A program made the translations under genes and the position numbers. A DNA stretch of 49,191 bases from Acidisphaera sp. S103 (lineage in GTDB: Bacteria; Pseudomonadota; Alphaproteobacteria; Acetobacterales; Acetobacteraceae). Positions 35,471 through 43,317 of this stretch are shown piece after piece. The notes under the pieces were generated by a model. The model was not told the origin of the DNA, did no database searches, and was given only the letters and a program-made list of their open reading frames with translations. Numbering within the stretch: position 1 is the first letter of the stretch; every line of letters starts with the position of its first letter. The stretch lies in the NCBI RefSeq assembly GCF_009765975.1, contig NZ_LMUJ01000060.1, forward strand, positions 54,067 through 103,257, in the 5' to 3' direction.

Positions 35471-36048
35471 AATCCTATACCTTTCCTGTCAATAGGCGGC
35501 CAACCCCGGATCGAAGCGATGACCGTCATATGATAGATGTCACGTCATCGAGTTCGTGTCGCGTAACGAGGTAGTGTACCGCCGAGATTTGTTCCGTTTC
35601 GTCGATTATATTTCCGTAACAATACTGATATATGACGCGATGTAACTTCGTATCGACCTTTGTAACTGTCGCGCCGGCCGCGCGCCGCGTGGTGGCCCGC
35701 ATCGGCGCGAGGCCGGCCCCGATCGCGGTCGCTCGTGCCGATTTTGGCGATTTTACCGTGTGTTTTTGATGATTTTGACGCACGCCAACCCGGCTGGGGA
35801 TCGGTCTCTCGACACGCGGATCGCCGATGGCGTGACACACGTTCAACCCGGCGGTGATGGGAGCGGAAAATTACAATTGTAATCCAGTGTCGCCGATATG
35901 AAGAAAATTTCATCAATTAAGACACGCCATGCGGCCGCTCGGGCAATCATGGCTTAGTATTCACGAACACGACCCGGTAAAAACACGCCTGAAATGCCCA
36001 TGACACGAGTCGTTTCGGCGACTCCGATCCGCCAGCCGGAACGGTCAG
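35471..36048. other. 578-bp gap without a recognisable gene
   Basis: The stretch is clearly more AT-rich in places (35580-35660, 35870-35980) than the flanks. Short frames on the minus strand (such as 35526-35846) lack a ribosome site and any family signature. No tRNA, riboswitch or long inverted repeat is seen. It may hold the marR promoter or a small RNA, but nothing supports this directly. Confidence 0.4.
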
Positions 36049-37350
36049 TTAACGCAGCGAACGGCCGCGGGCGATCGCACTTTCGCCGAAACGCCCGCGC
36101 AGCACATCGATCGCCGCCTGCGCCGCCGCCCGCCTGGGCGTGCCGGGATCGGCCAGGTCGCCAAGATCCGCGGTCGAAGCGGGGACAAGCGGGTTCGCGC
36201 CGATCCCGATCAGGCGAAATTCAGCGCCCGTGGCCTCCTTCACCAACAGGGAGCGGGCCAGATCGAACAGCCGGTCGGGCAGGACCGTGGGGCTGGGCAG
36301 CCGGGCCGCGCGCGTACGCACGGCAAACCGCGACGTCTTCAGCTTCAGCACCACGCCGCCCGCGGCCAGTTCGTGGTCTTTCAGGCGCCGCGCCAGCTTC
36401 TCGCACATCCGCCACAGGGGGCGTTCCAGGTCCATGACGGCCGACAAATCGCGGTCGAAAGTGGTCTCCGCGCTGATCGACTTGGTTTCCCGCGACGGAT
36501 CGACCACGCGCGCGTCTTCCCCCCGCGCCCGCCGGACCAGGCCAGGTCCGTCATCCCCGAGCTTTCGTAACGCATCGCGGTCCGGCAGTGCCTGCAACTG
36601 CCCCAGACGGGTGATCCCCAGCGTTTCCAGTTTCCGCGCCAGGGCGGCCCCAACGCCGGGCAGCAGGCGAACGGATTCCGGCGCCAGCAGCGCGGCGGCT
36701 TCCTCCGAACCGATCACCGTGAATCCGCGCGGCTTGCCCCGGCCGGCGGCGATCTTCGCCATCAACCTATTCGCCGCCAGGCCGATCGAAACACTGATGC
36801 CGACCTGCTGTTCCACCGCGTTGGCGAAGCGTGCCAGCACGACGGCGGGCGCCGCGCCATGCAGCGCCTGGGTACCCGCCAGGTCCAACACGGCTTCATC
36901 GATCGACAAAGGCTGTACCAGCGGAGTCAGTTCATTCATCAACGCCCGCACCTGGCGGGAGGCAGCACTGTATTTGGCGAAATCCGGCTTGATGACGACC
37001 GCATCGGGGCAGGCTTTCAGCGCCTTGAACATCGGCATGGCGCTTTTCACGCCGTAGATGCGGGCGACATAGCAGGCGGCGGTGACCACGCCCCGCACGC
37101 CACCGCCGACGATCACCGGGCGTGCCCGAAGCTCCGGCCGGTCGCGCTTCTCGACGCTGGCATAGAACGCATCGCAATCGACATGGGCGATGGTCAGGCT
37201 GAACAGCGCGGGATGACGGACCAGCCGCCCGCCACCGCAGTTCGGACAGCGGGATGAAGTCGTGTCGGCGACACGCGGCGATGTCGTGTCCGCGACGCGC
37301 GGCAAAATCGTGTCCGCAACCAGGCAGCAGTCGCGGCACAGGGCGGACAT
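36049..37350 (-). CDS. dinB: DNA polymerase IV (DinB) with N-terminal zinc ribbon
   Basis: The 433-residue protein is a Y-family translesion polymerase. The catalytic parts are AHVDCDAFYASVEKRDRP and QPLSIDEAVLDLAG (acidic metal ligands), then the helix-hairpin-helix LLPGVGAALARKLETLGITR and the little-finger domain. It starts with a zinc-ribbon-like extension, ALCRDC...RCPNCGGGRLVRHP, frequent in alphaproteobacterial DinB. Between the two Cys pairs lies an octapeptide repeated three times (VADTILPR, VADTTSPR, VADTTSSR), encoded by a 24-bp tandem repeat at 37249-37320. ATG 37350 begins one base after the ROK gene stop, so both are co-transcribed; the longer frame to 37404 would overlap it. 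Confidence 0.94.
   Translation of the reverse strand: MSALCRDCCLVADTILPRVADTTSPRVADTTSSRCPNCGGGRLVRHPALFSLTIAHVDCDAFYASVEKRDRPELRARPVIVGGGVRGVVTAACYVARIYGVKSAMPMFKALKACPDAVVIKPDFAKYSAASRQVRALMNELTPLVQPLSIDEAVLDLAGTQALHGAAPAVVLARFANAVEQQVGISVSIGLAANRLMAKIAAGRGKPRGFTVIGSEEAAALLAPESVRLLPGVGAALARKLETLGITRLGQLQALPDRDALRKLGDDGPGLVRRARGEDARVVDPSRETKSISAETTFDRDLSAVMDLERPLWRMCEKLARRLKDHELAAGGVVLKLKTSRFAVRTRAARLPSPTVLPDRLFDLARSLLVKEATGAEFRLIGIGANPLVPASTADLGDLADPGTPRRAAAQAAIDVLRGRFGESAIARGRSLR
37249..37320. repeat. three 24-bp in-frame tandem repeats in dinB
   Basis: Units lie at 37249-37272, 37273-37296 and 37297-37320, each containing CGTGTC(G/C)GC(G/A)AC on the plus strand. They encode the octapeptides VADTTSSR, VADTTSPR and VADTILPR. 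The multiple of three keeps the frame, so copy number could change without damage. Confidence 0.85.
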
Positions 37351-37351
37351 G

Positions 37352-38251
37352 TCAGGCGGCGGGCCACAGCCAGGCGGCACCGCGCACGCCGGACGAGTCG
37401 CCATGCTTGTTCCGCAGCACCGGAGTCGCGATCACGTCGCTGAACGCATGCACCGGAATCAGCCGCGGCAACGCCACATACAGATGATCCATGTTGGACA
37501 GTCCGCCGCCCAGGACGATGGCATCGGGATCGAGCAGGTTGATCACCACAGCCAGCCCACGCGCCAGCCGGTCGGCATGCCGCTCCAGCGCATCCATCGC
37601 CGCTCGGTCCCCCCCGGCGGCGCGATCCGGCAACCCACTGGCGTCATGCGCCCCGGGCCCGTCGCAGTCGCGCGCCAGCGCCGGCCCCGCGACATAGGAT
37701 TCCAGGCAGCCATGCTTGCCGCACCAGCACAAATGCCCCGGCACCTCCAGCCCACGCGGCCAGGGCAGGGGGGTATGGCCCCATTCGCCGGCGACCCGGT
37801 GCGGTCCCTGATGCACCTTGCCATGCATCACGATGCCCCCGCCGCAGCCGGTGCCCAGGATCACCCCGAACACCACCCCGAGTCCCGCGCCGGCGCCATC
37901 GGTGGCCTCGCTGAGGGCGAAACAGTTCGCATCGTTTTCGACCCGCACCTCACGGTCCAGGGCCACGCCCATGTCATGGTCGAACCGGTGTCCGTTCAGC
38001 GCGATGGAATTGGCGTTCTTGACCAGTCCGGTGGCGGGGCTGATCACCCCCGGAATGCCAATCCCGACCGAGGCGCTGACACCCAGCCGCGATTCGCACG
38101 CGCGCACCAGGCCCGCGATCGCTGCCACGGTTTCCTGATAGCCGGACGGGGTCGAAATCCGCTGGCGCAAGACCGCGGCACCATCGGGACCGAGGACCAT
38201 TATCTCGATCTTGGTGCCACCCAGGTCGATGCCGATTCGGTGTTGGCTCAT
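37352..38251 (-). CDS. ROK-family sugar kinase (fructokinase/N-acetylglucosamine kinase-like)
   Basis: The 299-residue protein has the ROK signature: ATP-binding RIGIDLGGTKIEIMVLGPDG, the catalytic aspartate in EVRVENDANCFALSEATDG (Asp107), GVILGTGCGGGIVMHGKVHQ, and the zinc-binding CWCGKHGCLESY (Cys175, 177, 182). It phosphorylates a hexose such as fructose, mannose or GlcNAc; the sequence does not say which. The zinc motif is complete, so it should be an active kinase rather than a repressor (no helix-turn-helix). ATG 38251 is preferred to 38260, although neither has a strong ribosome site. dinB starts one base after its stop, an unusual partner. Confidence 0.92.
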   Translation of the reverse strand: MSQHRIGIDLGGTKIEIMVLGPDGAAVLRQRISTPSGYQETVAAIAGLVRACESRLGVSASVGIGIPGVISPATGLVKNANSIALNGHRFDHDMGVALDREVRVENDANCFALSEATDGAGAGLGVVFGVILGTGCGGGIVMHGKVHQGPHRVAGEWGHTPLPWPRGLEVPGHLCWCGKHGCLESYVAGPALARDCDGPGAHDASGLPDRAAGGDRAAMDALERHADRLARGLAVVINLLDPDAIVLGGGLSNMDHLYVALPRLIPVHAFSDVIATPVLRNKHGDSSGVRGAAWLWPAA

Positions 38252-38395
38252 GATGTCCATCTGACGCTGTCACCCGTCACGCCGGGCCTGCCCGAACCAT
38301 CACGGGGCGACATCATGCCGCCGCCCACGGGCCGGACTCAAGCCTCATACCAGTCCGCCGAACGACTGACACGTTGACGCCGGCCTTTCACCGTC

Positions 38396-38417
38396 ATGGT
38401 GGGCGAAGGCCCGCCAT
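38396..38417. repeat. intact hairpin repeat (ATGGTGGGC-GAAG-GCCCGCCAT)
   Basis: The stem is nine bases with one mismatch and a GAAG loop. Flanks CACCGTC on the left and CATGCCTTTG on the right match the flanks of the copy split by the IS at 30.0/31.56 kb. It sits between the ROK kinase and tusA-like genes, whose 263-bp divergent region shows nothing else I can name. Confidence 0.7.
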
Positions 38418-38514
38418 CCATGCCTTTGGTTGGAACGGCAAGCGGTGTGGGTGCCGACCTCGACACGGATCGGCCTCACTTGCCCAATCGCCCCGTCGTA
38501 CGCATGTTGCCGGC

Positions 38515-38766
38515 ATGAGCGAGACCCTGCTTGACGTCAAAGGCATGAACTGCCCGCTGCCGGTGCTGAAAGCCAACCGCACGCTACGCGGCATGACGGG
38601 CGGCCAGCGCCTGCGTGTCCTGGCGACGGATCGCGCCGCGGTCGCCGATTTTCAGGCGTTCTGTCGCGAAACCGGTCACGCCCTGCTGGCGTGGAGTGAG
38701 GAAGCCGGCGTATTCAGCTTCGTGATCCGCCGACGCATCGACGATCCTGACAAGAAGGGTAGCTGA
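38515..38766 (+). CDS. tusA: TusA-family sulfurtransferase
   Basis: The 83-residue protein is a complete TusA-like domain: LLDVKGMNCPLPVLKANRTL holds the sulfur-carrying cysteine in the CPxP motif (Cys13), followed by GGQRLRVLATDRAAVADFQA and FCRETGHALLAWSEEAG. TusA passes persulfide sulfur in tRNA thiolation, molybdenum cofactor synthesis or sulfur metabolism. The exact job here is open, since no TusBCDE or DsrE gene is nearby. An ATG at 38374 is in frame, but the extension is not family-like. The HDAC-like gene begins one base after its stop, so the two are translated together. GCCGGC precedes the start; no strong ribosome site. Confidence 0.92.
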   Translation: MSETLLDVKGMNCPLPVLKANRTLRGMTGGQRLRVLATDRAAVADFQAFCRETGHALLAWSEEAGVFSFVIRRRIDDPDKKGS

Positions 38767-38767
38767 C

Positions 38768-39700
38768 GTGACCACCGCGTTGATCACCCATCCGGCGTGC
38801 CTGGAGCACGACACCGGCCCCTATCACCCCGAGACCTCCGAACGCCTCCGCGCCGTGCTGGCCGCGCTGGAGGCGCCGGAATTCGCCGACCTGCTGCGTG
38901 AATCCGCACCCATGGCCACCGTCGAGCAACTCAGCCGCGTACACCCCCGCGCCTACGTCGACGCGATCCTGGCGATCCGTCCGGAGGAGGGGGAGCCGGT
39001 CCAACTCGATGGCGACACCGTCATGAGCAACGGCAGCGCCGAAGCCGCCGCCCGCGCCGCCGGCGCCGCCTGCATGGCGGTGGACGCGGTGATGGAGGGC
39101 TGGGCCCGCGCCGCCTTCGCCGCCGTCCGGCCGCCCGGCCACCACGCCGAACCGAACCGCCCGATGGGCTTCTGCCTGTTCAACAACGTGGCCGTCGCGG
39201 CCCTGCACGCCCGAGTCCGCTGGGGCATCAAGCGCATCGCCGTGGTCGATTTCGATGTCCACCACGGCAACGGCACGCAGGCGATGTTCACCGACGACCC
39301 CGACCTGTTCTACGCATCGTCCCACCAAAGCCCGTGCTACCCCGGCACCGGCGAATCGTGGGAACACGGCGTGGCCGACAACATCGTCAACGCCCCGCTG
39401 CACCCCCGCGACGGCAGCGCCGCCTTCCGCGCCGCCTGGTCGAACGTCATCCTGCCCGCTCTGGACACATTCGCGCCGAACCTGCTGATTATCTCCGCCG
39501 GCTTCGACGCCCACATCGCCGATCCGCTGGCGCAACTACGGCTGGAAACGACGGATTTCGCCTGGATCACCAACGAACTGATCGCCGTCGCCGACAAACA
39601 CTGCGGCGGCCGCGTGGTTTCCGTCCTGGAAGGCGGCTACGACCTGCAAGCCCTGGCCGCCTCCGCCGCCGTGCACGTGCGCGGGCTTATGCGGGTGTGA
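38768..39700 (+). CDS. histone deacetylase family protein (acetylpolyamine amidohydrolase-like)
   Basis: The 310-residue protein belongs to the arginase/deacetylase HDAC superfamily. The catalytic pair is in AAVRPPGHHAEPNRPMGF (His125-His126), and the zinc ligands are in VVDFDVHHGNGTQAMF (Asp163, His165) and the aspartate of IISAGFDAHIADPLAQLRL. It hydrolyses an acetyl-amide in polyamines, lysine side chains or small metabolites such as acetoin-related compounds. Bacterial partners vary. GTG 38768 is one base after the tusA stop; it is in frame with MTTALITHPACLEHDTGPYH, the normal family N-terminus. A very long palindrome follows the gene. Confidence 0.93.
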   Translation: MTTALITHPACLEHDTGPYHPETSERLRAVLAALEAPEFADLLRESAPMATVEQLSRVHPRAYVDAILAIRPEEGEPVQLDGDTVMSNGSAEAAARAAGAACMAVDAVMEGWARAAFAAVRPPGHHAEPNRPMGFCLFNNVAVAALHARVRWGIKRIAVVDFDVHHGNGTQAMFTDDPDLFYASSHQSPCYPGTGESWEHGVADNIVNAPLHPRDGSAAFRAAWSNVILPALDTFAPNLLIISAGFDAHIADPLAQLRLETTDFAWITNELIAVADKHCGGRVVSVLEGGYDLQALAASAAVHVRGLMRV

Positions 39701-39702
39701 GA

Positions 39703-39924
39703 AGAAGGCGAGGGCTCTGCCCTCGACCCGCGTCATGCGAAGCGTGCATGCGCACGACGGGCCATTGGCCCTTCGATCCCATTCATGGAAGGGATTTGGG
39801 GGAAAGGGGGCGACCGTGCCGATTGCAACGCCCAAGTAGCCCCCTTTCCCCCAAATCCCTTATAAGCGGTTCCAAGGGCCGCCGGCCCTTGGCCGGGTCG
39901 AGGGGCAGCGCCCCTCGCCTTCCT
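39703..39924. repeat. large nested inverted repeat downstream of the HDAC-like gene
   Basis: Outer arms AGAAGGCGAGGGCTCTGCCC.. (39703-39729) and ..GGGGCAGCGCCCCTCGCCTT (39895-39924) pair, as do inner arms AAGGGATTTGGGGGAAAGGG.. (39789-39811) and ..CCCTTTCCCCCAAATCCCTT (39839-39861). The arms also contain smaller hairpins. Related GGGGCTCTGCCCC-type repeats are frequent in Acetobacteraceae, from memory. No gene is present. It may end transcription of the tusA-HDAC operon. Confidence 0.85.
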
Positions 39925-39950
39925 CTCCCACACTGCAAAGGCCCGTGCCC

Positions 39951-40184
39951 ATGCCGGAAGACGATGTAGCCCAGTTGTCGTTCGAGGATGCGTTGGCGGA
40001 GCTCGACCAGATCGTGCGGGGGCTAGAGGGCGGCACGCTGAAGCTGGATGCCGCAGTGCAGGCCTTCGAGCGCGGCGTCAAGCTGCGCCGCCACTGCGAG
40101 GCCAAGCTGGCCGAGGTCGAGGCGAGGGTAGAGGCGCTGGTGCAGCGCACCGACGGCTCGCTGGGAACCAGGCCGCTGGAATAG
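39951..40184 (+). CDS. xseB: exodeoxyribonuclease VII small subunit
   Basis: The 77-residue protein is a normal XseB: LSFEDALAELDQIVRGLEGG, then TLKLDAAVQAFERGVKLRRH and CEAKLAEVEARVEALVQ, a two-helix bundle. Several copies of XseB bind along the large subunit XseA in exonuclease VII, which degrades single-stranded DNA. xseA is not in the window. A GTG six bases upstream is in frame, but ATG 39951 is more usual. The tlyA start overlaps its stop (TAGTG), so the two are coupled. In many proteobacteria ispA and dxs lie between xseB and tlyA; they are missing here. Confidence 0.95.
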   Translation: MPEDDVAQLSFEDALAELDQIVRGLEGGTLKLDAAVQAFERGVKLRRHCEAKLAEVEARVEALVQRTDGSLGTRPLE

Positions 40185-40933
40185 TGAAGCAGCGTGCCGA
40201 CCAGATGCTGGTGCTGCGGGGACTGGTGGAAAGCCGGACCCGTGCGCAGGCGCTGATTCTGGCTGGGAAGGTGTTCTCCGGCGAACGGCGGGTTGGCAAG
40301 GCCGGTGACATGCTGGCCGAGGGTGTACCGTTGGAGGTGCGTGGTCAGGACCATCCCTGGGTCTCGCGCGGCGGTTTGAAGCTGGCGCACGGCCTGGCGC
40401 ATTTCGGGTTTTCCCCGGCGGGACGGATTTGCCTTGATGTCGGGGCCTCGACGGGCGGCTTTACCGATGTGCTGCTGGCGAACGGCGCGGCAAAAGTCCA
40501 CGCGGTGGATGTCGGTCACGGCCAGCTCGCCTGGAAGCTGCGCTGCGACGAACGGGTCACGGTGCACGAGAAAACCAATGCCCGCTATCTGGACCGCGCG
40601 GCGGTGCCCGATCCGATCGGCGCGCTGGTCTGCGATGCCAGCTTCATCGGATTGGCGACGGTGCTGCCCGCGCCGCTGGCGTTATGTGTCGCCGGCGCCT
40701 GGGCGATCGTGCTGATCAAGCCGCAGTTCGAGGCCGGGGCCGCTTTCGTCGGCGGCAAGGGCGTGGTGCGCGATCCCGCCGTGCATCAGGCTGTGTGCGA
40801 CCGAGTAACGCAATGGTGGTCCAGCCTACCCGGCTGGACAGTAACCGGCATAGCCGAAAGCCCCATTACCGGACCCGAAGGAAACAAGGAATTCTTGCTG
40901 GGCGCGACTTTTACTTCACAGAATACCGGTTGA
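40184..40933 (+). CDS. tlyA: TlyA-family rRNA 2'-O-methyltransferase/hemolysin-like
   Basis: The 249-residue protein has an N-terminal S4 RNA-binding domain (RADQMLVLRGLVESRTRAQA to KVFSGERRVGKAGDML) and a C-terminal FtsJ-like methyltransferase. HPWVSRGGLKLAHGL links them, and LDVGASTGGFTDVLLANGA is the SAM-binding loop. IVLIKPQFEAGAAFVGGKGV is the family signature. TlyA of mycobacteria methylates 16S and 23S rRNA and determines capreomycin sensitivity; the target in alphaproteobacteria is presumably similar. GTG 40184 overlaps the xseB stop by one base. The gene converges with the HU gene. Confidence 0.94.
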   Translation: MKQRADQMLVLRGLVESRTRAQALILAGKVFSGERRVGKAGDMLAEGVPLEVRGQDHPWVSRGGLKLAHGLAHFGFSPAGRICLDVGASTGGFTDVLLANGAAKVHAVDVGHGQLAWKLRCDERVTVHEKTNARYLDRAAVPDPIGALVCDASFIGLATVLPAPLALCVAGAWAIVLIKPQFEAGAAFVGGKGVVRDPAVHQAVCDRVTQWWSSLPGWTVTGIAESPITGPEGNKEFLLGATFTSQNTG

Positions 40934-40977
40934 TACCAGTTGGCGTACCGGCCGCCTCTTGATTTGTCACGCTCTCG

Positions 40978-41117
40978 ATTCGTCATAGCCGGCACTCATT
41001 ATTCGTCCTAGCCGGCACTCATTATTCGTCATCGCCGGCACTCGTTGTTCGTCATGGCCCGGCGCCAGTCCGGGCCATCTGACCCCGCACATGACCGCAA
41101 CGGATGGCCCGGACTAG
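40978..41117. repeat. 23-bp arm array leading into a CGTCATGGCCCGG palindrome
   Basis: ATTCGTCATAGCCGGCACTC-type units start at 40978, 41001, 41024 and 41047 (23-bp period). The last one runs directly into GTCATGGCCCGGCGCCAGTC followed by CGGGCCATC, the palindrome seen at four other sites. A second arm GGATGGCCCGGACT ends near 41117. It occupies the gap between convergent tlyA and HU genes. Confidence 0.85.
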
Positions 41118-41160
41118 TGCCGAACCATGGCGAGGCTGCCAATGCCAACGGTCGTTGGTG

Positions 41161-41430
41161 TCAGACCGATTTCTTCAGAACCGGCGACGCCTTGAAACGA
41201 ACGGTCTTCCCCGCCTTAACCTTGATCGACTCGCCCGTCCGCGGGTTAAGCGCCTTGCGGGCCTTCGTCTTGCGCACCGTGAACGTGCCAAAGCTGGGAA
41301 GCGTGAATTTCCCGGACTTCTTCATCTCCTTGACGATCGCATCGATCAGATCATTCGTCGCGCGATTCGCCGCCGCACCGGTCACCTCGGTCGAGCCCTG
41401 CAAGACCTTTGAAATAAACGCTTTTGACAT
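41161..41430 (-). CDS. HU-family DNA-binding protein
   Basis: The 89-residue protein is a standard HU/IHF-fold nucleoid protein: helices MSKAFISKVLQGSTEVTGAA and TNDLIDAIVKEMKKSG, then the beta arm FGTFTVRKTKARKALNPRTG with the proline that intercalates DNA, and a basic end FKASPVLKKSV. It binds and bends DNA without strict sequence preference. Position 1-30 differs somewhat from housekeeping HU-beta (MNKSELI..), so it may be a second HU-like protein. The start ATG 41430 is clear. It follows a 55-residue small gene by 188 bp on the same strand. Confidence 0.95.
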   Translation of the reverse strand: MSKAFISKVLQGSTEVTGAAANRATNDLIDAIVKEMKKSGKFTLPSFGTFTVRKTKARKALNPRTGESIKVKAGKTVRFKASPVLKKSV

Positions 41431-41618
41431 CTACGTTCCTTAGAGTTCCGAGATCAATCGATGCGTTGACCCCACCAAGGACCGCCTTGTGCTACCGATT
41501 CGCACAGTTCGTCAACAAATTTGGACGTCACGAAATGAATCTGTTGGCGTGGCCGCAAGGGATTTTATCCGGACACACCATTTCCACTGCTGAGCGCTGG
41601 GACAAATGACGGCTCGGC

Positions 41619-41786
41619 CTACCGCTTCACGCCTCCGGTCATCGCCGACCGGTCGCCCGCCGGCATCGGTTGACGGGCAACATCCGCCAGCAAAGACCAT
41701 ATCCGATCCGGCTGCATCGGCACGTCAGGGTCGTTCAACAGCCGCTCAAGTTCGTCAAGTTTATGGCAATATTCCGCGGTAGACAT
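41619..41786 (-). CDS. small protein of unknown function (55 aa)
   Basis: A 55-codon frame starts at ATG 41786 and reads MSTAEYCHKLDELERLLNDP, then DVPMQPDRIWSLLADVARQP and a short polar tail, with TAG at 41619-41621. GAGGGG lies about nine bases before the start. The first half looks like an amphipathic helix (LDELERLLND), and codon third positions are GC-rich, as in genuine genes here. I do not recognise the family, though the DELERLLNDPDVPM segment recalls small conserved proteins of Acetobacteraceae. It lies between the 410-residue unknown gene and the HU gene, all on the minus strand, and might be in one transcript with the former. Confidence 0.65.
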   Translation of the reverse strand: MSTAEYCHKLDELERLLNDPDVPMQPDRIWSLLADVARQPMPAGDRSAMTGGVKR

Positions 41787-41899
41787 ATACGCATCCCCTC
41801 AAAACACACGACGACAGCATCTCGCCCGCAAAAATGGCGATGCCGTGGCCTGATCGTGGATATGAGTTGGCACCTCGGCGTTTCGTATTGCCCGGCCGA

Positions 41900-43132
41900 T
41901 CACACTGACGACATCACCGCCGGCGCCAGCGCGGCAAACCCGGCCGCGGGATGCCTCGGATTGCGGAAGCGCAGCTCACCGCCGGGGGCGGCATCGGGCT
42001 CAGCCACGCCGAACAGTTCCAGCCGGGAGACGAAGCTGATCGCCACCACCGGCTGGCCCGCGGGGTCGGTCATGAACTGGCGAGCCTCGCCCTCCAGCTC
42101 CAAACGCTCCCGCAAGCCGCGCCACTCCAGCCGGTCGGTGTCCTCGACGAAAACCGACAGGATACCAGGCCGCTCACCGGTCAACCGCGTCGGGGCCAGC
42201 GTGGCCAGGCGCCGGCGGATGGCGACCGCGACCTCGTTCTCCTGGCCCGCTCGGGCGGCCATCACGAAGATGCCATGGCCGGCCGTCGTCACCGACAAAT
42301 GCGCCTCCGGCCCGAATTCCCGCCGCAGCGAGGAAATCAGGCCCATGTCCTCGGCCTGCGCACCCGCCAGCAGCAACGGATCCAGCCGCAACACGATCGC
42401 CTCGTCGTGATCATGCCGAGCGCTGGTTTTCAGCATCGCCCTGATGCGCAGATGCAGTTGGGACAAGGTCTCGCTGTCAGGGTCGGAGGCATGCAATCCC
42501 CCCCGCAAACCCAGCGGCAAGGTCATCTTCAGCAAATAACGGCCGGGGTGGGCGGCAAGCCAGGTCTGCAGGTCCGGATCGATCCGGTCGGCGAGGCGGA
42601 ACCAGGCCCCGCGATGCACCCCACGGCCTTCCTCGGCGGTCACGACATCGCACGCCACCTCGGCCTCGATCCGATCGCGGTGCAACAGCAGATCGTGCGG
42701 CGTGCCGTCCTCCAGCCCGGAAAACGTAACGGTGAAACCGCGAGACCGCTGCAGCGAGGCGGTGCGCACCAGGTGAAAGACCGGGATCAGGGTGTTCTGC
42801 CCGCTGAGTCCGGACCGAAGCTGCTCGACCAACCGGTCACGCCCTCTGGGCGACAGGTCCGCGCCGACCCGCGCGATTTCCACGGCAATGCGCCCCAGCA
42901 GCCGTTCCGCGGCGGATGGTTTGACACCGGGGTTGTTGCGCAGCTTCTCCAGGCTGAGTTCCACGCCATGACGCTGGCGGACCGCCTGGCCGGCGCGCGG
43001 ACCGGACGCGGCGAGGTCACGGATTTCCGTCAGCCGTGCCAGCCACCGCCGCACACCGACCAGGCCGAGAAACGGGCCCAGTCCGGGAAAACCCTGGTTC
43101 GAGGATTGGGGAGACATTGTGGATTGCATCAC
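41900..43132 (-). CDS. conserved-looking protein of unknown function (410 aa)
   Basis: The frame of 410 codons has codon use typical of the other genes. I do not recognise a family. The N-terminal ~115 residues are helical and basic, including VRRWLARLTEIRDLAASGPR and KPSAAERLLGRIAVEIARVG. Around residue 125 begins an alpha/beta part with HLVRTASLQRSRGFTVTFSG, RGAWFRLADRIDPDLQTWLA, a DEAIVLRLDPLLLAG strand and HLSVTTAGHGIFVMAARAG. No signal peptide, membrane segment or known catalytic motif is seen. Two further Met codons near the start (second and sixth residues) leave the true start open. It is divergent from an SDR gene 186 bp away and is followed by the 55-residue gene. Confidence 0.75.
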   Translation of the reverse strand: MMQSTMSPQSSNQGFPGLGPFLGLVGVRRWLARLTEIRDLAASGPRAGQAVRQRHGVELSLEKLRNNPGVKPSAAERLLGRIAVEIARVGADLSPRGRDRLVEQLRSGLSGQNTLIPVFHLVRTASLQRSRGFTVTFSGLEDGTPHDLLLHRDRIEAEVACDVVTAEEGRGVHRGAWFRLADRIDPDLQTWLAAHPGRYLLKMTLPLGLRGGLHASDPDSETLSQLHLRIRAMLKTSARHDHDEAIVLRLDPLLLAGAQAEDMGLISSLRREFGPEAHLSVTTAGHGIFVMAARAGQENEVAVAIRRRLATLAPTRLTGERPGILSVFVEDTDRLEWRGLRERLELEGEARQFMTDPAGQPVVAISFVSRLELFGVAEPDAAPGGELRFRNPRHPAAGFAALAPAVMSSV

Positions 43133-43317
43133 GATAACGAGACCCGCATTGATGCCTCATTATTCCCGACCGTCAAGCTAGGTTATTGCGCAATGCGGCA
43201 TCACGGGTGCGTGAGGTTCGGAACCCTGCCGGGCCGGCCACGAGTCACCGTCCTGGCCCGGCGGTTGCCAGCCGCCAGGAACGCGGGGAACCGCCGTTCC
43301 CCGGCAGAATTCGGTTT

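Noticed and set aside
35526-35846. 106-codon frame in the gap before marR
   Set aside because: No ribosome site, odd codon use, and no recognisable protein segment.
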